In this document: one piece after another, positions 11,201-17,089 of the stretch
Position numbering within the stretch: position 1 is the stretch's first letter
How the letters are laid out: the number at the start of each line of letters is the position of its first letter
Translations under genes and position numbers: made by a program
The notes under the pieces: generated by a model
What the model saw: only the letters and a program-made list of their open reading frames with translations
What the model was told of the DNA's origin: nothing
Databases searched by the model: none
Assembly: GCA_963575745.1 (NCBI GenBank)
Contig: CAUYUJ010022533.1
Location: 97,501-122,270 of the forward strand
Reading direction: 5' to 3'
Origin: Prorocentrum cordatum
Lineage: Eukaryota > Sar > Dinophyceae > Prorocentrales > Prorocentraceae
Length of the DNA: 24,770 bases

Positions 11201-11415
11201 GCTGGCGCCAGGCGTCTAGCGCGGAGCGCTTCTTGCACGACGATGCTTCCGCCGCGATGCTTTCCGCCTTGCCTGATGCCGCTCGGGCCCGTGTCACCTA
11301 CTTCGATGGCGCGAGCGACTTCCTTGTCGCTTCCTTTCTGAACTGTGGCCCCACTGCGTGGCCCCTTCTGCTCGCGGCCGCCCGCCAAAACCTTGTCACT
11401 TCGCAAGGGCTTTGA
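2278..11415 (+). CDS. Retroelement polyprotein: Pro/Ala-rich region, RT, RNase H, J-domain-like segment, tyrosine recombinase (damaged)
   Basis: A 3045-codon open frame. Residues 1-660 are Pro/Ala/Ser-rich with repeated PPPGLE-type motifs and an Ala-Pro array at about 371-490. Residues about 1100-1270 form a pre-RT region (ALNWLTLGHP). The RT has motif A SCDDLREFYYTF (D1407), motif B LAMGDNMAVEIANSAH (about 1459-1475) and motif C NIDDH (D1508-D1509). RNase H has FGTDASLGWGG (D1679), NILEA (E1780), LLDSK (D1805) and HRADDPTRN (D1854). A J-domain-like stretch lies at about 2058-2121, a charged helical region at about 2558-2635 and a tyrosine recombinase at about 2722-3030. RT and RNase H make cDNA; the recombinase integrates it. 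Known DIRS-group elements carry RT, RNase H and recombinase; the J-like part is unusual. The start is the first ATG after in-frame stops at 2188 and 2236. About 4337-5130 looks out of frame and the recombinase nucleophile is F2985, so full function is doubtful. Confidence 0.8.
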   Translation: MAPASLSPLQNSPPSSCLFPLDPGADAHLRRGVGGGVPSHHEEAAPSARKKSARATPVAGATQGSSPPAAERSIARATSVAAASRNTARLATGGEATGAKITASRTEESESVDPLFLHSPSTPPPPVAASPWLSCRSRHRFPRVGNDRRARAQGPSGGSGPSGFEGVGMRPSSDAATAPQGRGRAAHSTVGLAHQSGRPPRASFLAASPAPAGFRPPPGSEPSVVETRRGGSSVRLAITHELSRAVPPPPTVAADAVDSGGLEGVGMRSSSDAVAAPQGGVRTAPPAATAVNQLSTPPRDGPKAALPSLSGLQLPSGLEPPSQTRAERTGPPRSSPRAASPTRASFRPPPGLESPLQPRAWRMGPPPGFDARTPALPAAAPTPALTPAPAPAPPPAPRPAPMPARAPARTAAAPTRALTPAPAPAPHRRQHQRQHLAASAPTLALTPAPAPAPTPAPRPAPTPALTPAQTAAAPTPALPPALAPAITPGGASTVLPFHPPPGFEALSGPAVWQVGPSPCLASLEAGARVPPPHNRCATDAAVGFPFPDSGSGQSAIPCLGASPLPPREPLAVSASRASAHAILHSLGLLGNPTSASTDPASSPVSAPLLSGATRHVSAAAADGFGVAGTCLPGAAASAPQSTGRTDPSAPAAARDLGTPPQSCPMATSPCLPGFLPPPGLEPPSRPCASRRSGGALREARGAPALRRRGGSSGFSAIRDRGHVGQGTCATSSRPAARWDPSFGARLSVGEGSVERPSAGAPACPSRARPPATWAGRPRCGRRLRRGGRRGRTGAACRGAPEGSRSGFHLPAGGAAAVHVHRPAGGGPRLPRNRMVPHGDQAPPVSRDLVRVAAGPCRARSAGSQAAGGAALHGGASHHRGGRTRAACTGRGFTQRRVAVSDDAAAARRAWAERGRESRHALLQRCCCGPAGRSSCRCRDSRSTPGSPSGPSGHFGNFHRAAEAPSDGDSGAPPVASIGSVASGNPPRVDLSSGVTTVPPAPRVDLSSGAAASSEASRVDLSAGDSRPSAPTGTTPSFPKVAPFVADLSALLRLFPGANIDITHWAAALAQVGMGARCSLSSFTRTSLSASARDGSCVLGPPPRDPWPCPPAPSLPPPPVTLTGRARERWRLRRAARTLAQHAVVALNWLTLGHPSLAPIEAHVCAAATPCQEGTRDRLERLCRIAVRLARGGKSDLGRAFSKFDATEVSLHGLATHVAAIEASFTSSSQVPAPMRQCPSSAPPVPGSLASAAGWDSTQSEPFDLRVRASRIKWDYSPTFDPTPFLADARVRKAFHDPETMRLPSAEWPSGLPGARVHMDRDQLWELLRKWDSCGALYLTPTSDLAWDEACGAFRVPKDSEYDRLILNPTVVNSRCQSISSSTQRLGQGFLLCRMGLAAGEWLVVSCDDLREFYYTFKVPPARAKRNALRVRLPSARFKAFNAWRPDLEGVDVSPCLNALAMGDNMAVEIANSAHEGVLRSFGALRPHEQAVHRTPFPRGHFVEMLNIDDHTGFQKLSWNGLAPRPDDPNRRDKEVFAACDRGYPRVGLVQHPGKRTRGATHKVVVGAEVEGRIGIVCAPLVRTVALCRLTLIQVYLGHSTRAVLASLVGCWVQVFLFRRPMLSIFTHVYNFLSSLSTEDGFEYELPVSVRDELLACTYLAFVAITDLRAGYSPEVFGTDASLGWGGVVRSSISPHLSQELWRRSEHGGWHTVLHNRSLLAVLDRGVPLGPELTQLHRDLGLPSIEPPVAPHWISELSEALHFRLAYKWEFRMPRHINILEATVFKSLCKYCCVRMPDSRIPVLLDSKVALGAAAHGRSSSPGLSHVLSTALPYILSGGLYMGGLYVPTDVHRADDPTRNRPVRPPSREAPAWLVDAEAGDFGRFDWVALADAHSPYPTCLWGRLAALVLAQGLLARGNARAAHGLAARPPLSPAPAADAWFASAAAATGVEAPVFLEAPGTLPQPDPAQAEAPEIPRRNASPAVGGGCLGGRSAEGAAELSALPHEASQGASPFEAPFRPGAAPVAAGPPGAPAQLSAARPRLAARTDPKRPAKVAKVRTARELLQLKPGADPSAMERQFRRLATPHRPDRARHRPLSASDRADASPLWSRFCDAKSLLLGEASRCQPGAGTLPCQEREHGTCRGGVRAGPRLYARARPWPDGRAAGACQCLQPELGGARPDFGASASGTPSAPCSSRGRRHRPARPAETVRAERPRRARAARAPAALLSAPGAAAPPPGRRARRTANFALWGQPCARHRAAASADEGREPLPSRSWSPGLGAGAPGAPSSSARLGSTSKWRDAPLAPGDGARVPHTFSDRAPRRQSDSQDAPPVASPRGSRRAPPPRGARASTRSAGPAARFAAAPPPRGSGSDPACDLASGARDPPTVTGSASSGSLPVGAFSARGARISMGPPARAASAPPALRVDGAPMRVPADRLRPNALARMPAASGPAAASFAMLEAAPRAGASPRSLGPAAAPRAALLSVDSPVDSADLPQPSGAAHEKGSDALAAAPHLLDSLEPSARAARGLPQDGACATSVAMRTSRVAGPAAAVARRARADRRARARFLSSVAAAEAALTEVMLGTGEETGESAGELAKRMQTLLAELERRKDAMRIARSRLADCVREAASAGFPEAAAYSPSPVAAPTALAEVDSAAEAEARVGTGLHSEAEPARHRDESATLAWPRRVPHPARRRRRRAAETEPPSAPWSGAVLTSAGDRRKRALCAFELWCAEDAGVAPLPLYRSGILLSRFLATFGVWLHDAGFPLNILVHAIIGVQARLPHWKPFLTEAWGVARAWKRSQPPRLRPPMPRALLRAMVAVCFTWDWPVMAALLLAGFTMSLKPDELLSARRCDLLLPSDCLESSGNAWMTIPDPVSSMSYPPQHAWCSDKAVVRVLEMVFRHLGPTDPLSTFGQSGFRTRWNHLLLALGVPLAETPAGFHLTPACPRGSGATDFHTATEDIGRIFWRSRWRQASSAERFLHDDASAAMLSALPDAARARVTYFDGASDFLVASFLNCGPTAWPLLLAAARQNLVTSQGL
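2763..2823 (+). repeat. Internal repeat copy 1 (GVGMRPSSDAATAPQG-coding)
   Basis: First of three copies of a ~60-bp motif within the element. It contains TCCAGCGATGCTGCT and CGGCCCCGCAGGG, read in the main frame as GVGMRPSSDAATAPQG. Related copies lie at about 3057-3128 and 5020-5088. It marks repeat growth inside the N-terminal region. Confidence 0.8.
3057..3128 (+). repeat. Internal repeat copy 2 (GVGMRSSSDAVAAPQG-coding)
   Basis: Second copy, read in the main frame as LEGVGMRSSSDAVAAPQGG. It is nearly identical over about 50 bp to the third copy at about 5038-5088, which is read in a different frame. That frame difference supports a frameshift between the two. Confidence 0.85.
3390..3745 (+). 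repeat. Ala/Pro-coding minisatellite inside the ORF
   Basis: Imperfect short tandem repeats of the type GCGCCAGCACCG and CTTACGCCGGCACCAGCG, read in the main frame as runs such as TPALTPAPAPAP. The encoded region (residues about 371-490) should be an extended, disordered Pro/Ala linker. The other frames read as His/Gln/Arg-rich or Cys/Arg/Trp-rich strings and are shadows. Confidence 0.85.
4337..5130 (+). pseudogene. Segment of the polyprotein coding-like in the +1 frame, with a stop codon
   Basis: Across this stretch the main frame reads as an Arg/Gly/Cys-rich string, while the next frame (positions 2 modulo 3) reads as ordinary protein, for example ALDLAFICQREALQRCMFIV and GGRGYLGTAWFLTG. 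The PPPGLEPPSRP repeat just before it is in the main frame. The third copy of the SSSDAVAAPQGG repeat (about 5036-5080) is in the other frame. The RVDLSSG repeats from about 5235 are back in the main frame. So one frame change lies near 4337 and an opposite one near 5100-5180. The alternative frame has a TAA at 4973-4975. The long main frame survives only because high GC makes stops rare. An alternative reading is two genes, the first ending at 4975. Confidence 0.65.
5020..5088 (+). repeat. Internal repeat copy 3, in a different frame
   Basis: GCGCTCCTCCAGCGATGCTG followed by TTGCGGCCCCGCAGGGAGG matches copy 2 almost base for base. It encodes RSSSDAVAAPQGG only in the +1 frame relative to the main ORF. 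In the main frame it reads ALLQRCCCGPAG, which has no counterpart elsewhere. Confidence 0.85.
5230..5350 (+). repeat. Three tandem RVDLSSG-coding units
   Basis: CGAGTCGACTTGTCCTCCGG, CGAGTTGACCTGTCCTCAGG and CGCGTTGACTTGTCCGCGGG lie about 48 bp apart in the main frame and encode RVDLSSG, RVDLSSG and RVDLSAG. Third-position changes between the units suggest the peptide was kept while the DNA drifted, which supports the main frame as the real one here. Confidence 0.75.
6085..6850 (+). other. Reverse transcriptase domain of the polyprotein
   Basis: Residues about 1270-1525. Motif A is SCDDLREFYYTFKVP with catalytic D1407, motif B is LAMGDNMAVEIANSAHEGVL and motif C is LNIDDHTGF with D1508-D1509. 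The three catalytic aspartates are all present. Motif B is of the LAMGD-type I associate with dinoflagellate RTs rather than the LPQG type of Gypsy elements. No break is seen within the domain. Confidence 0.85.
7290..7870 (+). other. DIRS-type RNase H domain of the polyprotein
   Basis: Residues about 1672-1864. The four acidic positions appear in order: FGTDASLGWGG (D1679), INILEATVF (E1780), VLLDSKVALG (D1805) and VHRADDPTRN (D1854). The last follows the usual N-x-A-D-x-x-S/T-R pattern of retroelement RNase H. It would degrade the RNA of the RNA/cDNA hybrid. It directly follows the RT with no break seen. Confidence 0.8.
8449..8640 (+). other. DnaJ/J-domain-like segment between RNase H and recombinase
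   Basis: Residues about 2058-2121. The stretch ARELLQLKPGADPSAMERQF then RRLATPHRPDR, a loop, and LWSRFCDAKSLLLG follows the J-domain plan. Helix I corresponds to the L-x-L-x-P-G-A start, helix II to the basic RRLA segment, then the HPD turn, then helix III with F and A-x-x-x-L. The turn reads H-R-P-D (H2087 to D2090), one residue longer than HPD. J domains stimulate Hsp70 ATPase through HPD, so stimulation may be weakened or lost. The match rests on pattern reading alone. Confidence 0.55.
8650..8960 (+). other. Second stretch possibly coding in the +1 frame
   Basis: Just after the J-like segment the main frame turns Cys/Arg-rich (PCQEREHGTCRGGVRAG). The next frame reads more protein-like, for example LAAEAFVRARAYMQERGRGQ near 8702-8761. 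By about 9450 the main frame again looks reasonable. A small indel is possible but the evidence is weaker than for 4337-5130. Confidence 0.35.
10440..11412 (+). other. Tyrosine recombinase (YR) domain of the polyprotein, catalytic tyrosine apparently missing
   Basis: Residues about 2722-3045. An N-terminal helical part (RALCAFELWCAEDAG, about 2725-2740) leads to the catalytic part. The first catalytic box reads LLAGFTMSLKPDELLSARRCD, with K2848 where the family usually has Arg. The second box is FHLTPACPRGSGATD, with H2946 and R2953. The following IGRIFWRSRW carries W2976 at the His/Trp position. Nine residues on, in AERFLHDDASA, F2985 stands where the nucleophilic Tyr is expected. The next Tyr is Y3008, which seems too far away. 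YRs cut through a 3'-phosphotyrosine bond, so this copy is probably inactive if the alignment is right. Confidence 0.65.
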
Positions 11416-11426
11416 GCCTGGGTATG

Positions 11427-11588
11427 GCTGCTACGGCCACCTGGCCGTCCAGATGGCCTCGTTGGACGAGGTCGTCTGAGGGCGCCGCACGGCTTGGGCG
11501 CGGCGCCCCGTCATCCTTTACGGGTCGCCGCGCGCGCGCCGCGCGCCCGCCTCCGGGACCTGATCGCTTGCGCTGCGTGCGGGAGAAT
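11427..11588 (+). repeat. Split direct repeat B1
   Basis: 162 bp from GCTGCTACGGCC to GCGGGAGAAT, beginning 12 bp after the stop codon at 11413-11415. It matches B2 (11686-11847, offset 259 bp) except for one base: GCCGCACGG here and GCCGCGCGG in B2. It runs straight into A2 and shares the bases AT with it. Confidence 0.9.
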
Positions 11589-11605
11589 GCGCTTCTCTAT
11601 TCTCC
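11582..11605 (+). promoter_or_regulatory. Inverted repeat across the B1/A2 junction, candidate recombinase site
   Basis: GGAGAAT (11582-11588) and ATTCTCC (11599-11605) are perfect inverted repeats flanking the 10-bp GCGCTTCTCT. One arm belongs to the end of B and the other to the start of A, so the pair exists only where B is joined to A. A circular intermediate would have the same junction. Two inverted arms around a short core is the usual layout of tyrosine-recombinase sites. The role is inferred. Confidence 0.5.
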
Positions 11606-11647
11606 TTGCCGCTCGCGCCCGTTCAGGTCCTGCAGCTTCTCGGCCCC
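11587..11647 (+). repeat. Split direct repeat A2
   Basis: Identical over 61 bp to A1 (1756-1816). It overlaps the last two bases of B1 (AT). A 38-bp C-rich spacer (11648-11685) separates it from B2. Confidence 0.9.
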
Positions 11648-11685
11648 CTCCCCCCCTCCCCGCCTTACTCAGGCAGGCCTGCGGC

Positions 11686-11847
11686 GCTGCTACGGCCACC
11701 TGGCCGTCCAGATGGCCTCGTTGGACGAGGTCGTCTGAGGGCGCCGCGCGGCTTGGGCGCGGCGCCCCGTCATCCTTTACGGGTCGCCGCGCGCGCGCCG
11801 CGCGCCCGCCTCCGGGACCTGATCGCTTGCGCTGCGTGCGGGAGAAT
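11686..11847 (+). repeat. Split direct repeat B2 (right end of element)
   Basis: Second copy of the 162-bp B repeat, ending GGGAGAAT immediately before TACTACTAC. It contains a perfect hairpin: GGCGCCGCG (11740-11748) and CGCGGCGCC (11758-11766) around a 9-nt loop. In B1 the single mismatch falls in this stem. Confidence 0.9.
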
Positions 11848-12600
<753 letters not shown>

Positions 12601-12780
12601 CGATTACCTACATCCCAGAACACATGTCAAAACCATTGCCCGTTCGTCTCCAAACCATTTCTCGGGATACGCAAAACCTTTTTTCAGGAGGCCCCAGAAC
12701 GCCGAAAAACCATTCTCAGGAGGTCCAAAACCATTTTCAAAAGTTTCAAAATGGTTTTTGGCAGGTGGGGCACCTTTCCA
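12601..12780. repeat. Cluster of AAAACCATT motifs with an 11-bp inverted repeat
   Basis: Five near copies of AAAACCATT (near 12630, 12650, 12670, 12705, 12727), some followed by CTCAGGAGG. AAAACCATTTT (12727-12737) and AAAATGGTTTT (12748-12758) form a perfect stem around a 10-nt loop. No gene is seen. Confidence 0.7.
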
Positions 12781-12966
12781 GGGGGGGGGGGGGGTTTCGA
12801 ACCGGTAGTGACCCCCCCCGGTTTTCGAGGGGGAGAGGGGGGGGGAGGGGTTAGGGGAGGGGGGGGGTTGAGGGGAGGGGGGGTTTTCCGGGGGAAGGGG
12901 GAAGGGGGGGGGGTCCAGCAAGGGGGGGGGGGGGATTTTCGGAGGGGGGGGGGGGAGACCCCCGGG
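12781..12966 (+). repeat. Poly-G tract with G-quadruplex potential
   Basis: Repeated runs of 5-14 G separated by short A/T-containing linkers. Assembly length may be unreliable. The Pro-rich frame on the opposite strand is low-complexity translation. Confidence 0.85.
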
Positions 12967-15060
12967 CTCCGGAGGAAAAGGTTGACAATTTTCCACAGTA
13001 AAGCGGCGGTGGATCACGCTGTCTCCTATATATGTGTTGAGTGTTGTTGAATAGTTTTGGGGAATTTCAACTGTTCGTCCCAAATCCGACTGCTCGGGGA
13101 CATGCCCGACCAAAGGTTGAGGGCTTGACGGCCGACTTGGCCAGCTTCGCCTGGAACGGTAACGTTGACGTTTTTCTCCGGCCGCCTCCGCCTCCTTTAA
13201 TGTCCTCGTCATCTGGGGCCGCCTTTTCCTCGCCCTCCTGCGCCTCGCGCCGCCAGTTCTGGCCCACAGCGATCGTCGGCGCGACACGCGAACCGCGTCC
13301 GAGTCCCCACGTGTCCACGTTCCCAGCCTTTTCCCGCACTCCCGCCCCGCAAAGCGCAGCGACACACTGTCCGCTTGCAGGGCCTCGGCTGTCGCCAGGG
13401 CCGCAACCGCAATATGCGAATCAAAGGTTTTTCGCCGTACGCTCTGGACGGAACGCACTGGCCCCAATCGCCCGTTCATCGCCGACAAGGGACCGATAGC
13501 ACACCCCGCCCAGGAACGTGGTGTTTGGCTTTCAAGGTGTATAGCCGATCGATCGGCGATGTGTCGCCGATTCCATGTCGATGCTCCTTGAAGAGCCCCC
13601 CCCTTGCCGATTTTTCTTCACTGCTGCACAATTAGAAAGCATCTGCCGTTGTCGGCCACACGTGAAAGTGGCCCTTTTTTGAGGAGAACTTGCGGTGCGG
13701 GGAGGGGTCGGGGGCAGGCCCAGACACGCGAACCGTTCGTGTCGCATCGCGGGCAGCAGTCAGCAAACAGCGATCCACGGTTCATTTTTGCTTGTTCGTT
13801 CTTGCGCATAGACGGTTCTCGTTCATGAATCCACGCCACCTCCCCCGCCCGACCGTCCGCATCGTCGTCTTCACCACGTTCATAGGAGCACAAACTTGCG
13901 CGGGCGGCGGCCCAGCTAACAGCGGAATGTCCAGTTCTTAACAGCGTCGCGCCAGGGAAATATGTTCTCCTGGCGACACGAGCCAACGAAACTCTTATTT
14001 GTTCTACCCGATTCGGTTTCTACTTCTTCTTGTGAACTATGAACTTCCCGCCGCGCCGATTCGTTGTTCGTCGTCGCTGTTTTAACTGACTAAATTCCCG
14101 TGGGCGTCAATCGTTGCTCGTTTTCTAACTAACATGTTTGTTCGGTCTTCGTTCTCAACTCCTCGTAGGATTGGCGCGTACAGGGGGCCGCGAGTGCTTC
14201 AAGTGGTTCGTGAACAAATCGTGCCATGTCTGGGCACGCTCGAAAAGGGAACCGCCCGCATACTCGTATTATACATGTTCAACATAGATTCATATGAATG
14301 GTTGGCCTCTTCGTTTTCAATTCCGTTTTCTCGTGTCGCCGGGAGAGTACATTGCACATGCGTTTCCGTTGCCACGTGCTTACCCAATTATAGAACGAAC
14401 GATTTTGCTAATCCTAAATATGCCTCAGGTGTGGTTCGCATGTTTCGCTTGTTTGTTTACATCGCGGCACTATGGGAACCCCTTGCCCCCCGCAACAAGA
14501 AAAACACATGAACGCTATAAAACAATGGTTTCGCCGTTGGCCTCCCATCATCTGGGGTTTTCAAGTCAGTTGATTGCGTTGTTAAGCACTGCCGTCTACG
14601 ACGTCCTCGGTTATTGCCGTTTCCATTTAGCCTTCCTGATGATGTTATTTGTGTTTTTTGCTCCGTTTGCTCGTGTTCGGCCGTCGCTGCTGGCTGGTTG
14701 CAGGGCCTCAGGGCATGTTTCGCGCCGGTGTTGGTGCGGTGTTCGGTTTTCATGTGGTATTTGATTGTCTGTTGTACGCGAGGCGCGGGAAGAATATGAG
14801 GCAACGGGAACGAAAAAACGGTGGCGAAGACGGTTGGGAAAACACGGAACAGCCTTCAATTGAAAAGCAAGAAACGTTCAAAAGTGACGATATGTTGTTT
14901 CCATCGCGCCGCTACAAGTACGCGACCTTAGCGCTTTTATCATACTTCGAGGCAAAGTACAACACTAGAATATCAAACAACAGCAAGTGGCTAGACAGCA
15001 CGAGCCCCAAACAGCATGCTTCTAGCATTATATGTGGTGCTCCCCCCGCGGACCTATACG
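12967..15060. other. Mostly unique sequence, no recognisable gene
   Basis: GC content is lower than in the retroelement, especially at 13970-15000. Short overlapping frames occur on both strands; none has a recognisable domain, and the longest (14649-15377, plus strand) runs into the downstream repeats. No tRNA or rRNA was found by eye. Introns would hide exons, so a gene cannot be excluded. Confidence 0.5.
13552..13571. repeat. Short perfect hairpin ATCGGCGA/TCGCCGAT, copy 1
   Basis: ATCGGCGA (13552-13559), loop TGTG, TCGCCGAT (13564-13571). A closely related hairpin lies at 21148-21167, with similar bases just upstream (CGATCGATCGGCGA against CGATCTATCGGCGA). Confidence 0.65.
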
Positions 15061-15061
15061 T

Positions 15062-15166
15062 TTTTTTGTTGCAGAGGACGGCGGGAAGCGTCGATGCCAG
15101 CTGGGCTGAGAAGGTACGATTTCATTTGCAGGATGGACGCCGGGGAGAATCTGCCGCACGAAAAGG
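15062..15166 (+). repeat. Dispersed repeat R, copy 1
   Basis: Contains TTGCAGAGGACGGCGGGAAG, CGTCGATGCCAGCTGG and TTTGCAGGATGGACGC. It is related to 17095-17190 and 19810-19885. A G-rich tract follows, as it does after copy 2. Confidence 0.65.
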
Positions 15167-15182
15167 CGGATCGTTAATTACG

Positions 15183-15238
15183 ACGGGGGGGGGGAGGGGG
15201 GGGAAGGGCGGGGGGGGAGGGGGGGAAGGGAGACGGAG
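15183..15238 (+). repeat. G-rich tract after R copy 1
   Basis: Runs of 7-9 G with single A or AA linkers, giving G-quadruplex potential. It lies between repeat R and repeat D; the same order recurs near 17240. Confidence 0.8.
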
Positions 15239-15266
15239 TGCATTTGTGTTCGAAAGGAGGATATAC

Positions 15267-15918
15267 CGCGCGCAACCCACGCGGCGCAACCTACGCTGCG
15301 CAACCTATGCGGCACAACCTGTGCAACGCAACCTGCGTTGCGCGATCAACGCGGCGCAGCCCGCGCCGCGCGATTAACGCAGTGCCATCTATCCTGTGCG
15401 CGACCAGAACTCGACGCAACAGCGAAACAACAATCGTTCAATTATGCGATACAACCAACATCGGGCAATCTATGTGGCGCAACTGGTCGAGCAAATGAAT
15501 CGACGCATTCCACGCTCATGCGCACGTCCCTCCCAGCCACCCGCAACTTGGGTTGCAAAGCCCCCGCGGCGGCGACTGCGATGAGCGCTCGGCGTTGGTT
15601 GGTGCATCTCCGCGACCGCGATAGCCCGCGCATGCTCGCTCGCGCAGCGGGCGCGGCACCGCGGCGACGCCAGCGACAGTGGGCGCGATGCTGAGATTAA
15701 CGATGAAGTTGGCGATGGTGGCGATGATGACGACTAGTCCAATGGTGGCGCCGATGCTGGCCACGCCCGCCGAAAACTACGTCGGCGCCCTCGCGTCGGC
15801 GATGGGAGTTTTTGAAGGAGTTCGGCATGCGCGCGCGGCGGGCGCGTGCGAGTGGCCCGCGCGCGCACTACTTGGCGCGGGTTGCGCGCCCGCGCAGCCA
15901 CATCCCCTATCGCGCGGC
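15267..15918 (+). repeat. Dispersed repeat D, copy 1
   Basis: Begins with a ~15-bp minisatellite of GCGCAACCTATGCG units (15267-15370). The rest shares with other D copies TCCTGTGCGCGACCA, CAATTATGCGAT, CGCAACTTGG, GGTGCATCTC, CGCGCATGCTCGCTCGCGCA and GAAAACTACGTCGG. It ends near the GGCGCGGGTTGCGC segment. It lacks the GTTCGAATG...GAGAGGCCCGTTTGG tail of copies 2-4. Confidence 0.7.
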
Positions 15919-16690
15919 GCAATATCTGTGGAATGCAACCTATATTGCGCAATCCATGCGGCGCAATCCGCGCTGCGCAGCATGCGCGGTGCCACCTCTC
16001 CTGTGCGCGACCAAAACTCGCCGCGCAACCGCAACAACAATTATCAAATTATGCGATGCGACTGATGCGGGGCAACCTCTGCGGTGCCATTGATTGCTAC
16101 AAACCAGTCGACGCATTCCACGTCCGTGCATGCGCCCCACCCAGATGCCCGCAACTTGGTCTGCCATAGCCATGTGGCGGCGATTGCGATTCGTGCTTCG
16201 CGGTGGCTGGTGCATCTCTGCGGCCGCGCTAGCCCGCGCGTGCTCGCGCGCGCAGCGGCCAGCTAGTTCGGCGCGACGGGCTCGGCCGCAGCGGCGCTGG
16301 CACTTCCCGGCGGGCACTCCAGTGCGAATCGGCGGCTTGGACGGGCGCGGCATCATGGCGGCGCCAACAGCGGTGGACTGGATTATCAGAGTAGCGATGG
16401 TGACGAGGGTGGCGACGACGACTGAACTGACGGCAGCGACGTTGATTGCGCCCGCCGAAAACGATGAAGATGTCCGATATCGACGACGATGCCCTCGCGT
16501 CGGCGACGAAGGTTCTGGAAGGAGTTCGACGCGCGCGCGCGGCCGACGCGCGAGATTGGGCCGCGTGGTATTATTCGACGCGGATCGCGCACCCCCCCCC
16601 CTCTCCTCCTCAGCGCGCGCGCAGAGGCGCCCGAATGAATTCGACATGCGGCGCGAAGGGCCCGTTCGGCAGCATGCGACGACCACGTTG
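15919..16690 (+). repeat. Dispersed repeat D, copy 2
   Basis: Follows copy 1 head to tail. It has the minisatellite start (15919-15990), CTGTGCGCGACCAAAACTCG, AACAATTATCAAATTATGCG, CCAGATGCCCGCAACTTGG, the GCCCGCCGAAAAC segment and the tail ATGCGGCGCGAAGGGCCCG. Frames reading Ala/Arg-rich peptides across it are not conserved between copies. Confidence 0.7.
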
Positions 16691-16734
16691 GGACACAAAT
16701 GAACGACGCTGCGAAACCGCATGTGTGTTTAGTA

Positions 16735-16935
16735 TGTCTTCTGCGCGCTCGATTTTGGAATCCCTGCGAAGCCAAAGGCTTGTTTCTTGGATTTCGGCAC
16801 GCGCGCGCGAGGGCGCGCGCGCGCGTGCATCTCGCCTGATGTCCTGCAAGGGGCGCTTGCGACAGCGCGCGCGCACGTGCGTTCGAACGATGTCGACGCG
16901 CGCGCGACAAGCCGATTCGGCGGGTGCAATGTTGC
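16735..16935 (+). repeat. Dispersed repeat E, copy 1
   Basis: Starts around GCGCTCGATTTTGGAATCCC, then GATTTCGGCACGCGCGCG, long alternating CG runs, and GTTCGAACGATGTCGACGCG. Similar modules lie at about 16990, 19325, 19668, 20630 and 20930. Alternating purine-pyrimidine CG runs could adopt Z-DNA. Confidence 0.6.
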
Positions 16936-16989
16936 GTAGCTTTGGTTTGAAAATTCGCGTCGCAAGACCGCGTGAGTTCTATGCGTTTG

Positions 16990-17085
16990 CGCGGCGCTCG
17001 ATTTTGAAATCCGTGCGAAACCAAAGGTTGTTGATTGATTTCTGCATGCGATTCTCGACCGCTTATGGTTCTTGATGCACGAGAG
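16990..17085 (+). repeat. Dispersed repeat E, shortened copy
   Basis: GGCGCTCGATTTTGAAATCC followed by a CGAAACCAAAGG segment matches the start of E copy 1, without the CG-rich second half. Confidence 0.5.
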
Positions 17086-17089
17086 TGCG

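Larger units (their letters stand above)
1756..11847 (+). mobile_element. DIRS/Ngaro/PAT-type tyrosine-recombinase retrotransposon, both ends present
   Basis: A 10.1-kb element. Its ends are split direct repeats: A1 (1756-1816), one long coding frame, then B1 (11427-11588), A2 (11587-11647) and B2 (11686-11847). A1 and A2 are identical over 61 bp; B1 and B2 differ at one position in 162. This A1-ORF-B1-A2-B2 order is the known signature of PAT/Ngaro-like elements that integrate with a tyrosine recombinase. The internal protein carries RT, RNase H and a tyrosine recombinase, which agrees. Both flanks are the same TAC microsatellite, with no target-site duplication beyond the AT shared at the ends. 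No methyltransferase domain was recognised. The repeats suggest a young insertion, while the coding frame shows damage, so this copy is probably non-autonomous. Confidence 0.85.

Noticed and set aside
1756-11847. LTR retrotransposon (Gypsy/Copia type)
   Set aside because: The terminal repeats are split rather than LTRs with TG...CA ends, no target duplication is visible, no protease or DDE integrase is seen, and the C-terminus carries a tyrosine recombinase.
12604-13488. 294-codon minus-strand Pro-rich frame
   Set aside because: Its Pro-rich part is the complement of the poly-G tract, and the rest shows no recognisable domain.
14649-15377. 242-codon plus frame with a hydrophobic start
   Set aside because: Its last third is repeat R, a G block and the D minisatellite. 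The rest matches nothing I recognise, so it is not called as a gene.
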